Of a stretch of 64,000 nucleotides of DNA, positions 57,070 to 64,000 are shown piece by piece (positions within the stretch are counted from its first letter, which is position 1; each line of letters opens with the position of its first letter). The notes under the pieces were generated by a model. The model was given only the letters and a program-made list of their open reading frames with translations, had not been told where the DNA came from and did no database searches. The translations under genes and the position numbers were made by a program. Origin of the DNA: CAYNNQ01 sp964398785 (GTDB lineage: Bacteria > Desulfobacterota > Desulfovibrionia > Desulfovibrionales > Desulfonatronovibrionaceae); NCBI GenBank assembly GCA_964398785.1, contig CAYNNQ010000002.1, forward strand, positions 1 to 64,000, in the 5' to 3' direction.

Positions 57070-58374
57070 CTAATCCTTTTTGCGTCGATCGATTATTCTC
57101 TGGGCTTTACCCTCGGAACGAGAAATGGTCTGCGGCTCCACAAGGCTGACTTTGGCTGTAATACCCAGAAATTCTTTCAAGTGCGAGGAAATTTTGCCTT
57201 CCAGTCTCTGCAAGTGCTTAATTTCGTCGGAAAAGATATTTTCATCCACTTCCACTTGGATTTCCAGGGTATCCATAGTTCCTTCCCGGTCGATGTACAA
57301 GAGATAATGCGGAGACAGACCCTCAGTTTCCAAGAGAATACTTTCAATCTGGGAGGGAAAGACGTTTACCCCGCGAATGATGAGCATGTCATCGCTACGT
57401 CCCTTTATACGATCTATTTTATAATGGGTTCTTCCGCATTTGCAAGGAACGGGGTTAAGGCGGGTTATATCCCTTGTCCTGTATCTGATAAGCGGCTGGG
57501 CTTCCTTGGTCAGAGTAGTGATTACCAACTCACCGGTTTCGCCGGGGGGAAGGACCTCCCTGGTTTGGGGGTCGATTATTTCCGCGATGAAATGATCCTC
57601 CCAGATATGCAGGCCGTCCTGAGCAGCTACGCATTCAATTCCCACACCAGGACCCATGATTTCCGAGAGGCCGTAAATATCCAAAGCCTTGATATCCAAC
57701 TTGGACTGAATATCCATGCGCATTTCCTCAGTCCATGGCTCGGCCCCGAAAATCCCCACCTTGAGTTTTAGATCGGACACATTGATTCCGCTGGCCAAGG
57801 CTTTTTCATACAGATGCAGGCTGTAGGAGGGGGTGCAGCAAAGGACTGTGGGGCCGAAGTCGCGCATAAGCATTACCTGGCGATTAGTGCCGCCTCCGGA
57901 GACCGGCATTATCGTCGCTCCCAAGGCTTCCGCACCATAATGCACACCCAGTCCTCCGGTGAATAAACCATACCCGTAGGCATTATGGACCACGTCGCGT
58001 CGCGTCGCCCCTGCAGCCATGAAAGAGCGGGCCATCAGATTGGCCCAGTTGTTTACATCGCGCTGGGTATACCCGACCACGGTGGCTTTGCCCGTGGTAC
58101 CCGAGGAGGCATGGACGCGGACGACATTTTCCTGCGGTACTGCAAACATCCCGAAAGGGTAATTGTTGCGAAGGTCTTGTTTTTCCGTAAAAGGGAGGTA
58201 CTGTAGATCGGAAAGAGAACGGATATGCTCGGGGCGTATATCCCAATCCTCGAATTTTTTTCGGTAAAAAGGAACGTTGTGATAGACTTTGTCCACAAGA
58301 TGCTCTAGCCGGTCCATCTGCAATTGCTTTAGCTCGTCCCGGGGGAGGGTTTCCTTCTGCACGTCAAGGATCAT
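57070..58374 (-). CDS. paaK: Phenylacetate-CoA ligase family protein (PaaK)
   Basis: 434 residues of the adenylate-forming family. VVRVHASSGTTGKATVVGYT is the ATP-binding P-loop. LALD-like PTVLCCTPSYSLHLYEKA and DIKALDIYGLSEIMGPGVGI form the adenylation site. GETGELVITTLTKEAQPLIR and YRTRDITRLNPVPCKCGRTH continue it, and IKGRSDDMLIIRGVNVFPSQ is the hinge. It makes an aryl-acetyl-CoA. In sulfate reducers such ligases act in amino-acid fermentation with ferredoxin oxidoreductases. AAGGAGG precedes the ATG. Confidence 0.92.
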   Translation of the reverse strand: MILDVQKETLPRDELKQLQMDRLEHLVDKVYHNVPFYRKKFEDWDIRPEHIRSLSDLQYLPFTEKQDLRNNYPFGMFAVPQENVVRVHASSGTTGKATVVGYTQRDVNNWANLMARSFMAAGATRRDVVHNAYGYGLFTGGLGVHYGAEALGATIMPVSGGGTNRQVMLMRDFGPTVLCCTPSYSLHLYEKALASGINVSDLKLKVGIFGAEPWTEEMRMDIQSKLDIKALDIYGLSEIMGPGVGIECVAAQDGLHIWEDHFIAEIIDPQTREVLPPGETGELVITTLTKEAQPLIRYRTRDITRLNPVPCKCGRTHYKIDRIKGRSDDMLIIRGVNVFPSQIESILLETEGLSPHYLLYIDREGTMDTLEIQVEVDENIFSDEIKHLQRLEGKISSHLKEFLGITAKVSLVEPQTISRSEGKAQRIIDRRKKD

Positions 58375-58402
58375 GGGACCTCCTTTGCTTTATTTGGCGG
58401 AT

Positions 58403-58434
58403 TAAAAAAAAGCCACGGACCTTTGGTCCGTGGC
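58403..58434 (-). terminator. Terminator of nadE
   Basis: On the minus strand, GCCACGGACC-AAA-GGTCCGTGGC (10-bp perfect) is followed by TTTTTTTTAAT. It lies 155 bases past nadE and 29 bases before the paaK start. A partial copy CCACGGACCC occurs at 58467. Confidence 0.9.
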
Positions 58435-58588
58435 CGGATATCTTATTATGTACAATGTGTATTACACCACGGACCCTTTGATATTACCGGAGAAAAAAAA
58501 ATAAAGGGCAATAGTGTAATATCTATTTATCATGATGGAATTTTACTTTATATTTGTTTTTTAAGTCAAGAGAATTTTTACTATATAT

Positions 58589-60238
58589 TTATTCATCACC
58601 GGTGGAGAGAAAAGAGCTGGATATAGGTATCCTCCACCCTGTCCCGAAAGCCTGGTCGGTTATCTTGAGACCGGGTGGAGCCTGTTTGCGTTTGAATTCT
58701 GAACGGTGAACCAGCCGGGCTATTTTCCTGACTTCCTCCGAATTGAATCCCCGGGAGATAATGTTGGGTATACTTTCAAATTCTTGGAGCAAGAGATAAA
58801 GTATTCTGTCCACGACTTCATATTCCGGCAGGGTGTCCTGGTCTTTTTGTCCGGGAGTTAGTTCCGCGCTGGGTGGCTTTTCCAGAATGCTTTCCGGTAT
58901 GGTCGTTCCTTTTTCTTGATTTAGCCAGAAAGCCAAGGAATAGACCATGGTTTTGGGGATATCAGAGATTAAGCCCAGTCCTCCGGCCATGTCCCCGTAT
59001 ATTGTACAGTAGCCTACTGCAATTTCGGACTTGTTGCCGGTGGTAAGCAAAAGGGCCCTGAATTTGTTGGCTAGGGCCATGAGCAGGTTACCCCTTATCC
59101 GGGCCTGGATATTTTCTTCAGTTACGTCTTGAGGGAGATCTCCAAAGAACGGTCCGAGAACTGTGGAGAATTCCTGCATTATATTGGATATGGGCAGATT
59201 GATGAGTTCTATTTCCAGGTTTTCGGCTAATTCCCGGGCGTCCTCCAGGCTTTTTGGGCTGGTATACGGGGAAGGAAGGGTTACTCCGAGTACATTGTCC
59301 TTCCCGAGCGCAGCTACTGCCGCCGCTGCTGTCAATGCTGAATCCACCCCGCCGGAAATGCCCAAAACAACCTTCTTGAATCCGCATTTTTCTGTATAAT
59401 CCCGGCACCCCAGGCAGATGGCCTCCCATGCTTCTTTTTCCTTGCTTTTGCATACGGGCCACAGCTGGGAACTTTCTTCTTTCGTGTCCGCGAGGAGTAT
59501 ATCTTCCGTAAATCCCTTTGCACGGCCGAAGATTTCGCCTTCCCGGCTAAAGGCACAGCTGAAACCGTCAAATACGAGGTGGTCGTTCCCCCCGCATTGG
59601 TTGCAATACAATATGGACAGATCGTGTCCCCTGGCGATGGAAGAGAGCATTTTTTCCCGCATCTTTTGTTTGCCCAGACTGAAGGGAGAGGCCGAGAGGT
59701 TGACGATTATTTTTGCTCCGGCTTTTTTCAAGGTATAAATCGGTTCTTGTTCGTAACGTTCGGTCTTCCAGAATTTTTTATCGTTCCAGATGTCTTCGCA
59801 GATGCTTACACCCACCTTGTGTCCGTGCACATCGAATATGCGGGGAAAGGGATAGGGAAGAAAATAGCGCGACTCCTCGAATACATCATAATTGGGCAAT
59901 AGCGTTTTTCCGGCCCGGTCCCGGATTTCTCCATCCTGGATCAGTATCGCGCAATTATGCAAAAGACCTGTTTTTTCCGCAAATTCCGGCATCCCCAGGA
60001 TAAGAGGACACAGGCGGGCGGTGCGCCGGGCGATATCTTCTGCACAAATTCGGCATTTTTCAATGATAGAGGAGTAGAACAACAGGTCTTGAGGTGGATA
60101 GCCAATAAGGGCCATCTCTGGAGTCAGGCAGAGTTGTGCTCCCTTTGTGAAGGCCTGTTGAGTCGCGGAGATTATTTTCTCCCGGTTGCCTTCGATATCG
60201 TTTATTTTGGGGTTTATTTGTAGCAGGGCTATGCGCAT
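58589..60238 (-). CDS. nadE: Glutamine-dependent NAD+ synthetase
   Basis: 549 residues, two domains. The N-terminal nitrilase-type glutaminase has the catalytic Glu in LTPEMALIGYPPQDL, Lys in GKTLLPNYDVFEESRYF and Cys in KVGVSICEDIWNDKKF. The C-terminal synthetase has the P-loop VVLGISGGVDSALTAAAAVA, then GVTLPSPYTSPKSLEDAREL and LLTTGNKSEIAVGYCTIYGD. It converts deamido-NAD to NAD using glutamine. It lies 31 bases after the HEAT-REC gene on the same strand. Confidence 0.96.
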   Translation of the reverse strand: MRIALLQINPKINDIEGNREKIISATQQAFTKGAQLCLTPEMALIGYPPQDLLFYSSIIEKCRICAEDIARRTARLCPLILGMPEFAEKTGLLHNCAILIQDGEIRDRAGKTLLPNYDVFEESRYFLPYPFPRIFDVHGHKVGVSICEDIWNDKKFWKTERYEQEPIYTLKKAGAKIIVNLSASPFSLGKQKMREKMLSSIARGHDLSILYCNQCGGNDHLVFDGFSCAFSREGEIFGRAKGFTEDILLADTKEESSQLWPVCKSKEKEAWEAICLGCRDYTEKCGFKKVVLGISGGVDSALTAAAAVAALGKDNVLGVTLPSPYTSPKSLEDARELAENLEIELINLPISNIMQEFSTVLGPFFGDLPQDVTEENIQARIRGNLLMALANKFRALLLTTGNKSEIAVGYCTIYGDMAGGLGLISDIPKTMVYSLAFWLNQEKGTTIPESILEKPPSAELTPGQKDQDTLPEYEVVDRILYLLLQEFESIPNIISRGFNSEEVRKIARLVHRSEFKRKQAPPGLKITDQAFGTGWRIPISSSFLSTGDE

Positions 60239-60269
60239 GGGTGTTTACCTGTTTAAAGGAGCGATTTTT

Positions 60270-61892
60270 TTAGCCGTTTGTCGCTTTGTCCAGGATCTTT
60301 TGCAGGGAATCCGCTGTGAAAGGCTTGTGCCCGATAGCGGACACACCGGCTTTTAAAGCATCCTGATTGTCCTGTACTTCGTTTTGGGTGGTAATCATGA
60401 TTATGGGCAATTCCGCAGTGGTATGTATTTCTCTGGTCTGCCGGATGAGCTCGACTCCGGTCATCTCCGGCATGTTCAGATCAGTGAACATGGCCGCAGG
60501 CCTGTTTGCCTGGAGCCACTCCAGGGCCTTTTGCGGATTGCTGAAAACGATGGGCTCAAATCCTAAATTGTACAGAGCGTTTTTGTATATGTTGAGGATC
60601 ATAGCGGAATCGTCCACGGCCAGAGCCAGGGGTAGCTGGATATCAGGTCGCGACTTCGTGCTTAGCTGGCGGGAGATATTTTCATATCCGCTTTTTTCCA
60701 GCTTATGTCGAAACATTTCCCGCAGGTCCGCGGGGGCCCGTTCCCGCAGATAATCGATTGCTTCTTTCCTGAAAATGGGCGTGTCCAAGAGACCAAAAAA
60801 GGTATTAAAGGCCTGAGCGTCTACAATGGAAGCCACAATTTGCTGGCTGCTCTCCTCTTCAGATCGAAGCATGTTGGCTATTCCGGAAAGAAGGAGTTTG
60901 TTAAGATTAAGCTCAATGGCAGCAGCCGCCGCTATACGTACTTGTTCCTCGGGATCGCTCAGGCCGGTGCCTAAAGTGTGCGCTCCCCCTCCCACGGAGA
61001 GCCTTCCCAAGGCCTCGTAAGCCGCAAAACGGACGTTGGGATCCGCCGGATATTCATTCAGAAGCTTGCGCATGGCCGGATAGGCGCTTTTGTCCCCGAT
61101 TTCGCCCAGTATCTGCAGGGAATGTATGCGCAGATCCGGGTCGTCGTACATGAGGTTTTCCGAAAGAAGAGGTACGGTCTTTTCCCCGATGGATACAAGT
61201 TTGGTTTGGGCATAGTTGCGCAGGTGTGCGTAGTGAGAGCTTAGGGTCTCGTTCAGCTTGTTCAGGGAGATGCTGTCCTGGACCCGGGAGAGGATGTCCA
61301 AAATGAGGAGATCTGTTTGATGGTTTTTGCCCAGTGCCTCGGCCAAGCGTTTTATTGCCGTGGGAGTGCCAATATTGGCCAGCGCCTTTATAGCTTCACT
61401 GACGATACTGTTCTCCGGTCTGTAAAGAAATGGGCTTAGGCTGTTTACGCTTCCCGGGTCGGCTATCCGGCCCAGAGAAACGAGGATCTCCCTCACTGTT
61501 TCCGGATTGTCTTCCGAATTCAGCAGGCTTTCCAGTACCGGCCGGGATTTGTGGAGATCTGCTTTCCCCGCGGCCTTAATCAAGGTGGTGCTCGGGGAAT
61601 CCATCTGTATATGTTCGGCCAGCTGTTCCGGAGCTTCCAGGACCTTGGTGATCAAAAGCTCCTCGAGCTGAGTATAGCTGAGAAGGACATGGGGGTATTC
61701 TCTTTCCGTTTTGGTGATCATCTGGAAAATAAATACCGGATTAGCCTGAGCCAAGAGGGTTAAAGCACTGTTTTGGGTTTCCTTTTGCGTTTGGTCCAGA
61801 TAGGAAAGGATTATTGCCGCTTTAAGCGAGTCATTATTGGATATGTTCGTTTCCAATTCCTGAAGTAAATGAGTGGTGTTAACCGATTCCAT
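60270..61892 (-). CDS. HEAT-repeat protein fused to a C-terminal receiver domain
   Basis: 540 residues. The first 400 or so are repeated helical pairs of HEAT/PBS-lyase type: VREILVSLGRIADPGSVNSL, VSEAIKALANIGTPTAIKRL, IHSLQILGEIGDKSAYPAMR and VRFAAYEALGRLSVGGGAHT. The C-terminal 120 form a receiver domain with LAVDDSAMILNIYKNAL, phospho-acceptor Asp471 in AMFTDLNMPEMTG, IIMITTQNE and GHKPFTADSLQ. It has no output domain after REC, so the HEAT array probably binds a partner under phosphorylation control. It overlaps no neighbour but lies 6 bases before purine nucleoside phosphorylase. Confidence 0.88.
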   Translation of the reverse strand: MESVNTTHLLQELETNISNNDSLKAAIILSYLDQTQKETQNSALTLLAQANPVFIFQMITKTEREYPHVLLSYTQLEELLITKVLEAPEQLAEHIQMDSPSTTLIKAAGKADLHKSRPVLESLLNSEDNPETVREILVSLGRIADPGSVNSLSPFLYRPENSIVSEAIKALANIGTPTAIKRLAEALGKNHQTDLLILDILSRVQDSISLNKLNETLSSHYAHLRNYAQTKLVSIGEKTVPLLSENLMYDDPDLRIHSLQILGEIGDKSAYPAMRKLLNEYPADPNVRFAAYEALGRLSVGGGAHTLGTGLSDPEEQVRIAAAAAIELNLNKLLLSGIANMLRSEEESSQQIVASIVDAQAFNTFFGLLDTPIFRKEAIDYLRERAPADLREMFRHKLEKSGYENISRQLSTKSRPDIQLPLALAVDDSAMILNIYKNALYNLGFEPIVFSNPQKALEWLQANRPAAMFTDLNMPEMTGVELIRQTREIHTTAELPIIMITTQNEVQDNQDALKAGVSAIGHKPFTADSLQKILDKATNG

Positions 61893-61898
61893 TTGGAC

Positions 61899-62729
61899 TT
61901 ACTTTTCCTTTTCCGTTTGTTTGAAAAGCTCCAAGAGTAAATTCTCCAGGTGCTTGTTTATTTTTTCCGCCTGTTTTAGAATCTCCTCGTGGGAGATCTC
62001 CTGCATGCAATCGGGCAGGTTTTTATTGGTCAGACAGGATATCCCCAGGATTTCCATGCCCATATGCCGGGCAGCTATACTTTCCAGAACCGTACTCATG
62101 CCTATGGCGTCCGCCCCCATAAAGCGAAACGCCCGCGTTTCTGCCGGGGTTTCCAGTGCAGGACCGGGGAGAGCCATATATATCCCTTTGTAAGCGGGTA
62201 TACCCAAGTCCAGGGCGCATTTCTCCGCTTTTTCCGTGAGAAATGGAGAATAGACTTGGCTCATATCCGGAAATCGGGGGCCCCATTTATCGCAATTGGG
62301 CCCCAAAAGGGGAGTCTTTCCGGTAAAATTTATATGGTCGGAAATAAGCATGAGGGAAGGAGTACGGAAAAGCGGGTTGAGGGCTCCAGCTGCATTGGTT
62401 ATTATCAGTTGCTCGGCCCCGAGCAGGGAAAGGGTGCGCAAAGGAAGGACTATTTCTTCCGGAGTGTAGCCCTCGTAGAGGTGTACCCTGCCGGATAACA
62501 GGCCTATTTTGCTTGACCCTTTTTTTAGGAAATGTAAGTAACTGTTATGTCCCTTAACTGTTGAGAATGGGAAATGGGGGATGTCCGAGTAGGGGATACT
62601 GAATGCCGTTTCTGCCGATTCTTGAAATTTACCCAGCCCACTCCCCAGTACGAGAACTATGTCCGGGGAAAAAGGAGCCACTTTCTCTAGGTAGGCAAGG
62701 GAACTATGGATCTTTTCCTGTGTTTGCAT
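61899..62729 (-). CDS. Purine nucleoside phosphorylase
   Basis: 276 residues of the trimeric PNP family. DIVLVLGSGLGKFQESAETA carries the phosphate-binding Ser. LLSGRVHLYEGYTPEEIVLP and LLGAEQLIITNAAGALNPLF hold the substrate loop. MSTVLESIAARHMGMEILGI and the preceding GADAI line the base pocket. It splits inosine or guanosine to base and ribose-1-P. I use ATG 62727-62729, with GGGGAG at 7 bases. An ATG ten codons upstream has no good ribosome binding site. It is first of a minus-strand run with HEAT-REC and nadE. Confidence 0.93.
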   Translation of the reverse strand: MQTQEKIHSSLAYLEKVAPFSPDIVLVLGSGLGKFQESAETAFSIPYSDIPHFPFSTVKGHNSYLHFLKKGSSKIGLLSGRVHLYEGYTPEEIVLPLRTLSLLGAEQLIITNAAGALNPLFRTPSLMLISDHINFTGKTPLLGPNCDKWGPRFPDMSQVYSPFLTEKAEKCALDLGIPAYKGIYMALPGPALETPAETRAFRFMGADAIGMSTVLESIAARHMGMEILGISCLTNKNLPDCMQEISHEEILKQAEKINKHLENLLLELFKQTEKEK

Positions 62730-62829
62730 GGGTTTTCTCCCCGCGTTTTTATCCTTCATTTGTATCTTTATGGTGTGTGTATGTCCACGCGGTTTTTCTT
62801 TCCTGTTAACAGTAAATTAGCTTGAAGTT

Positions 62830-63585
62830 ATGGATATTGCAACTTTTTTTGGTTTTATAGCCGGGTTTTCCCTGGTTATAGGGGCCATTTTCATAGGCGG
62901 AGCTGTAGACGTATTTCTGAATATCCCCGGCATGATGATAGTCATCGGGGGGACATTCGCTGCTACCTGTATCAATTTTCCAGTAGATGAAATATTCAAA
63001 GCCATCCGGGCTGCTTTCCATATATTTGGCAGTCGCAAAGTGGCCCCGAACGAAGTGGTCAATACCATGGTCCGGGTTGCGGAAATAAGCCGGAGGGACG
63101 GTTTATTGGCGCTGGAAAATATCAAAACAGACAATAACGTACTCAAGAAAGCGTGTCAGTTGATTGCCGACAACGCGGAACCGGACATGATTACTGAAAC
63201 GCTGCGAATTGAGATCTCCGCGATGCGCAAACGGCATATGGTGGCTCAGGACGTTTTTGTAAAGATGGCCACATTCGCCCCGGGTCTGGGCATGATCGGG
63301 ACTCTTATCGGCTTGGTCCAGATGCTCAACAAACTGGAGGATCCCAGTACTATAGGCCCGGCTATGGCGGTGGCGATCTTGACCACTTTTTACGGGGCCC
63401 TTATGAGTAATCTGGTTTTTTTGCCCACGGCCGGAAAATTGAAGAGTCGCAGTCAGCAGGAAATGCTGCATCTGGAAATAATTTTCCAGGGAGCACGTTC
63501 CATCCTGGAAAACAATAATCCCAGATTTGTCTACGAAAAGCTCTCGTCCTTTGTCGCCCCGCAGGAGCGCAGTTATGACCGATAA
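62830..63585 (+). CDS. motA: Flagellar motor stator protein MotA
   Basis: 251 residues with four transmembrane helices: FFGFIAGFSLVIGAIFIGG, PGMMIVIGGTFAATCINFPV, FAPGLGMIGTLIGLVQMLNK and GPAMAVAILTTFYGALMSNL. The cytoplasmic loop has the charged stretch ISRRDGLLALEN. It forms the ion channel with MotB. The motB ATG lies 11 bases inside its end. The ribosome binding site is weak (TTGAAG). No sigma-28 motif is apparent upstream. Confidence 0.96.
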   Translation: MDIATFFGFIAGFSLVIGAIFIGGAVDVFLNIPGMMIVIGGTFAATCINFPVDEIFKAIRAAFHIFGSRKVAPNEVVNTMVRVAEISRRDGLLALENIKTDNNVLKKACQLIADNAEPDMITETLRIEISAMRKRHMVAQDVFVKMATFAPGLGMIGTLIGLVQMLNKLEDPSTIGPAMAVAILTTFYGALMSNLVFLPTAGKLKSRSQQEMLHLEIIFQGARSILENNNPRFVYEKLSSFVAPQERSYDR

Positions 63586-64000
63586 TGAATCCAGTTTATT
63601 CAACGAAGACTTTGAACAGGAGGAGGATCCCAAGAGTTCGTGGATTACCACATTCGCTGATGTGACCCTCCTGCTCCTGGTCTTTTTCGTTCTTCTCTTT
63701 TCCATGTCCACGGTTAACGAGAGCAAGTTCAAGACTTCAATAATGTCCGTGAGCCAAGCATTGGGGAGTAAAGAGAAGAGTTACAAGGGGCTCAAGGTGG
63801 GGCAGCCCGGTCAGGGGGCTCTGTTGAACCAAGCCGCACAGAGGCGACAGATGCTCGAGGCCCAGAAAAAGATTTTTTCCGATTTTCAGATGTATTTTAC
63901 CCAAAAGGGTATGGAAGGTATTATCGGTGCCAACCTGGACAAGGGGAAAATAAATCTGCGTGTGCCCGGAGATGTGCTTTTTGATTCCGGGGAGGTGGAG
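63575..64000 (+). CDS. motB: Flagellar motor stator protein MotB (partial, runs off the window)
   Basis: 142 codons from the ATG at 63575, which overlaps the end of motA by 11 bases in another frame. After an acidic start (MTDNESSLFNEDFEQEED) comes PKSSWITTFADVTLLLLVFF with the ion-binding Asp in TFADV, then VLLFSMSTVNESKFKTS. A plug/linker region follows, and the start of the OmpA-like domain shows VPGDVLFDSG. It anchors the stator to peptidoglycan. The C-terminus lies outside the window. Confidence 0.93.
   Translation, partial: MTDNESSLFNEDFEQEEDPKSSWITTFADVTLLLLVFFVLLFSMSTVNESKFKTSIMSVSQALGSKEKSYKGLKVGQPGQGALLNQAAQRRQMLEAQKKIFSDFQMYFTQKGMEGIIGANLDKGKINLRVPGDVLFDSGEVE

Overview
The window reads as chromosomal DNA of a motile, Gram-negative, anaerobic deltaproteobacterium, most likely of the Desulfovibrionales (Desulfovibrio/Desulfohalobium-like). 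This is inferred from four things: a periplasmic selenocysteine formate dehydrogenase with FdhE, a PaaK-type ligase with a tandem-ACT protein beside Liv transporter genes, a tmRNA with the tag ANDYDYALAA, and flagellar hook and MotAB genes. No 16S rRNA or tRNA gene is present to confirm it.

Layout. 1-500: a truncated dispersed repeat and the wreck of an AAA_14 ATPase gene. 557-10367 (minus strand): an exopolysaccharide synthesis/export locus resembling Gfc/Yjb loci. It holds a Gly/Ala-rich secreted protein, a multi-SLBB export protein, YjbH, a lipoprotein, a 52-residue membrane protein, a Wzz-type chain-length protein and a GlcNAc-1-P-transferase-like enzyme. 10577-23902: two tandem integrative elements at the 3' end of ssrA. 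Island A (10793-15874) carries a large tyrosine recombinase, a serine recombinase, BRO-type genes and a gene-free structured stretch. Island B (15852-23902) carries a P4-type integrase, AlpA, a DUF3987 primase/helicase, an SF2 helicase and a RuvC-like nuclease. To the left of island A lies what looks like the attachment arm of a third, lost island. 23889-24249: ssrA (tmRNA, minus).

24347-30951: the hook genes fliK-flgD-flgE, a MAF-type flagellin glycosyltransferase and flaG with a near-perfect sigma-28 promoter. 31087-38773: housekeeping genes (rnc, a BioD/DRTGG protein, rnhA, phosphomannomutase, hflK-hflC). 39104-43040: a signalling cluster of a LivK-like binding lipoprotein, a PAS histidine kinase and a REC-STAS regulator. 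43286-49488: an orphan IS1595-like transposase followed by fdhA (with Sec), fdhB and fdhE. 49525-53970: an FAD oxidoreductase and a molybdate/tungstate ABC transporter, which suits the metal need of formate dehydrogenase. 54121-58374: paaK, a tandem ACT protein, livK and livH, without livM/G/F. 58589-62729: nadE, a HEAT-repeat/REC fusion and purine nucleoside phosphorylase. 62830-64000: motA and the start of motB.

Two families of MITE-like intergenic repeats run through the chromosomal parts and are absent from the islands. Family R1 has nine copies of about 120-135 bp. Family R2 has three copies of about 180-190 bp plus one end fragment. Both have terminal inverted repeats and no coding capacity. 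They are the most striking feature not explained by gene annotation.
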